Shown here: one piece after another, positions 61,401 through 64,000 of the stretch
Layout of the letters: every line of letters begins with the position of its first letter
Position numbering within the stretch: position 1 is the stretch's first letter
Source of the DNA: Takifugu bimaculatus
Lineage: Eukaryota > Chordata > Actinopteri > Tetraodontiformes > Tetraodontidae
Length of the DNA stretch: 64,000 bases
Assembly: GCA_004026145.2 (NCBI GenBank)
Contig: CP034991.1
Span: 7,289,294 to 7,353,293, forward strand
Direction: 5' to 3'
The notes under the pieces: model-generated
Told to the model about the DNA's origin: nothing
Databases searched by the model: none
What the model saw: only the letters and a program-made list of their open reading frames with translations
Made by a program: the position numbers and the translations under genes

Positions 61401-64000
61401 GAGCCATGTGCCATTCCATGTGATACTTGAGCCGGTGGCATCAGAGTGTTACCGGTTGAGGTCATCGCAATGCCGTCAGCTCAGCGGGATTTGAGCCACT
61501 TGTCACCCCGTGCGTACGTACACATACACACATGCAGTGCAGCTACATTTACATATGGCAAACACACGTTAGTGCGCATGTATGTGTGTGCTCCTCCTGT
61601 AGGGGCACTCGGTAAACAAGGACACAAGCACATCCTTGCCCTCTGTCCATTAAAGTTTTTGCAAGCATTTAGGAGATGCAGTTGTCTCCCTCCCAGTCCT
61701 TTCACAACACCTGTGTTCCCCTCTTCAACAGAGGTGAAAGCGGCTCCATTGTGGAACAGGGGATTTTGGCATGGCCCAATTTTGTTGTTGGATTTGTTTC
61801 CATTTCAGTCAGAGCAAAAAACCCCAGCCAGAACTGCTTATAGGTTCAGGCTTGATCTGCAATCATCGCAAGGGAAAAGAAAGGCCTCTTTCATGTGCTA
61901 CTGCAATTAACAACCCCCAAACTTGCATAATAAATCACCAGCAAGAACTCAGAGCCAGTCTTCTTAGGTGGAGATAAAAAGAGGGAATGGGAAAGAGAGA
62001 CAGATTCTATTCTTTTGTCATTTCCCAACATGCCTCTCCATTCTGACATCACTCACATGAGTGGGAAACTGCTCTTTTATCTAGAATCTGATGCAGAATG
62101 GTACCGTAGACCTGCCAGGAGACACTTGGACACAAAAAGAGGATCTGCATCTTTGCTTTATCGAGAAATGAGGGTCTAGGGGGCGCTGTAAATATTCCAA
62201 TTGATAACGCAAACCTGAATCATCACATTTTATTAATTTTGGAGTTTCATTACAGTCTTTGCGGGTGCAGACGCACTCGTGTGGCAGTGTGAGATCAACT
62301 AAAAGCATTCAGAACATTTCATTATAAAAGCGTTCTGGGCGTCACTCACGCAACGTTAACTTGTAGCTATTTTGCTTAGCAATGCCTCTTTTGTTTTGCA
62401 GCGTGCGCTCGGAGGAGCACAAGGTTCAGTCTCTTGGTCTTCTGCTTTCACGGGTATTTGTGGAAGAGTCGTCCCCAGTGGAGAAAATCGTCAAACGAGT
62501 CATCTAGGCCACCTTTAACACTCTGCTCCCTTTACCTTTTCCTCCCTGTTGAAGGCTCTTCCATACCGTATATACACCCGATGACCCTCACAAGTTGAGA
62601 ACAACAGGGAAAAAATATGTTCAATGAAAGAAGAGAGAGAAAATGAGAAGAGTGGAGGAAAAAAAAGCCCTCCAGCCTCTTGTAAACATGCTGTAGAGCT
62701 AGAGAGGCTGTGCAACACTCTCAGTGCCACTCTCTCAACAACACTAATTATCAACCAAAGACATGCTAATTACATAGAGCTTTATTGCTAATGTAGCAGG
62801 CCTCTGTGCCAGCCGCCCACACTCTGAGCTGCGCTCCCCTACCTCGGTCTATCCTCCCACTACACCTTCAGGCAAGGCAGCAACAGGGAAAGAGAGATTC
62901 ATGCATTTTGTATACTTCTAAAGATGAGCAGCTTCAACAAATTATTTTGTTATATCTGTCACCGATAGGTCTTATAGAAAGGCGAGGAGCTCCTCAGGAT
63001 TCACTCTTTGCTTTTATATCCAGACTTCATCCCCTTCTTGACCTACTCCTCATCAACCTGTCATGGCAACAGGAAGTCCGCTTCACCTCCCCCACCCAAA
63101 ACACAGCAACCCACCCACGTTCCTGCACCTGTGATGTAGCCTAGCAGCGGCACACATGGCTCTGCGGGAGAGATCCAGGCCTTTAGTTCCCCTGTGCTCT
63201 CCACACCATTCAATGCTAAGCATGCTAGCGCTAACCCCTTGGCCAATCCTGTTACTGTGAAGCTGAAGGCCTCTTCAGATCAATTCCACCAGCTGCCCAA
63301 CACAAAGACTTGTCTTCCCCTTGTGTGGTTTTTACACATTAGTCATCCGCTGCTACCTAATGGACAACCAGTTTAACTCAGCGCTCTTTTTTTACACACA
63401 CTTTCTCAAATATGCGATATCTATCTCCACAGAGGCTCCAGCAGGGTAGATCCTCATCTAAGTAGTGGCTGAAGGGCTTATATCATAAAGTATATAAGGA
63501 ACTATAGGCACAGTAAAGATGTGGGGATGCTGAAGTCTTAATGTAAATTGTATAATTCATAGAGGGGGATTTTACCCCTTCTGATATTCTTACAGATATT
63601 AAATAACACTTGGGGCAACATGTTTTAAGTTGAGAGCTTTGCGGATTTGCTGTAGGTGACTGACGTCACCTCTTTAGAAGTCTCCAAAAGTTCAAGCGCC
63701 TATAAGAGCCTAGTGCACGTCTCTGTTATTGTGTTCAGTTAATTGATTGTTGTGCTGTCCATGATAGTGCACTCAGTCCATTCCATTTGTTTTGATCATT
63801 ACTGCTCACCATAAGTTGAGTGCTCCTATGTGCCCATGTCTGAACTACATTAACTACTGCAGCTCAGCACAGCAATAATGATGACAGAGGGGCCACTTTG
63901 AAGCTAACAAAGCATTCATACACAACTAAATGTCAATAAGGGCATAAATAATATAACCCATGTTTGCTATAATCATTAGATTCTAACCATCCAGAAGAAA
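52451..64000 (-). other. mef2c: mef2c intron upstream of alpha1, more than 11.5 kb, incomplete
   Basis: No coding exon was found. I looked for the conserved MADS/MEF2 codons (for example KLFQYAS, TEYNEPHESRTNSDIVE) on the minus strand and saw none. The region is moderately AT-rich with short homopolymers (G10 at about 56711-56720, C14-15 near 60949-60962) and fewer CA repeats than the intergenic side. It may contain enhancers, but none could be singled out by motif alone. Confidence 0.75.

Larger units (their letters stand above)
40330..64000 (-). other. mef2c: mef2c gene, minus strand, partial (5' end outside the window)
   Basis: MEF2C is a MADS-box transcription factor that binds YTA(A/T)4TAR elements and drives muscle, heart, vascular, neural-crest and neuronal gene programmes. 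Nine coding exons lie between 42554 and 52450, all with GT..AG boundaries and compatible phases. Introns, in gene order from alpha1, are 162, 2530, 604, 3856, 218, 622, 342 and 234 nt. The exons for the MADS and MEF2 DNA-binding domains (first 86 residues in vertebrates) were not found, so the intron upstream of alpha1 exceeds 11.5 kb and the gene continues past base 64000. With an 86-residue N-terminus, the alpha1/beta+/gamma+ form would be 482 residues against 473 in human. Fish carry two copies, mef2ca and mef2cb, and I cannot tell which this is. Confidence 0.96.

Noticed and set aside
52451..64000. Search for the MADS/MEF2 DNA-binding exons of mef2c
   Set aside because: I looked for the conserved coding words on the minus strand and saw none, so I do not annotate them. 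They probably lie past the right edge.

Overview
This window is animal nuclear DNA, most likely from a teleost fish. There are no operons or bacterial signals. Genes are split into short exons with GT/AG introns, and long dinucleotide microsatellites (mostly CA/TG) are everywhere. The spliced protein encoded on the minus strand is a vertebrate MEF2C. It follows human MEF2C residue for residue over long stretches but carries substitutions and a short insertion near the C-terminus. Compact introns and CA-repeat density fit a ray-finned fish. I cannot name the species, nor say whether this is the mef2ca or the mef2cb paralogue.

Layout: (1) 1-31.3 kb is intergenic DNA with no convincing protein gene, many microsatellites, and several repeat-free blocks that look like conserved non-coding DNA. 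(2) At 31.32-31.41 kb, minus strand, lies a complete mir-9 precursor with both mature arms intact. CpG-rich, repeat-poor DNA lies upstream of it, including a palindromic POU-factor site. (3) 32-40.3 kb is further intergenic DNA with CpG-rich segments. (4) From about 40.3 kb to the right edge runs mef2c on the minus strand: 3' UTR (about 40.3-42.55 kb), then nine coding exons between 42,554 and 52,450, then a large intron that runs off the window. The MADS/MEF2 DNA-binding exons are not present and should lie beyond base 64,000.

All three known alternative-splicing modules of vertebrate MEF2C can be read directly: the paired alpha1/alpha2 exons (52,307-52,450 and 52,007-52,144), the 24-nt beta microexon (44,367-44,390), and the gamma segment made by a second in-frame acceptor inside the last exon (42,807-42,902). 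Assuming an 86-residue MADS/MEF2 part, the full alpha1/beta+/gamma+ protein would be 482 residues. Human landmark positions (S98, S110, T293, T300, K391, S396) then fall on the same residues here.

Biologically, the window joins a muscle/heart/neural transcription factor to a neural microRNA on the same strand, matching the MEF2C-MIR9-2 neighbourhood of human 5q14.3 (recalled, not searched). No wholly new system is visible. The most interesting leads are splice-control signals inside mef2c: a (UG)10-U6 tract at one acceptor, a pyrimidine-rich alpha1-alpha2 intron, a 15-bp tandem repeat beside alpha2, a NAGNAG acceptor and a 14-bp intronic hairpin. Regulatory signals around mir-9 are the second group.
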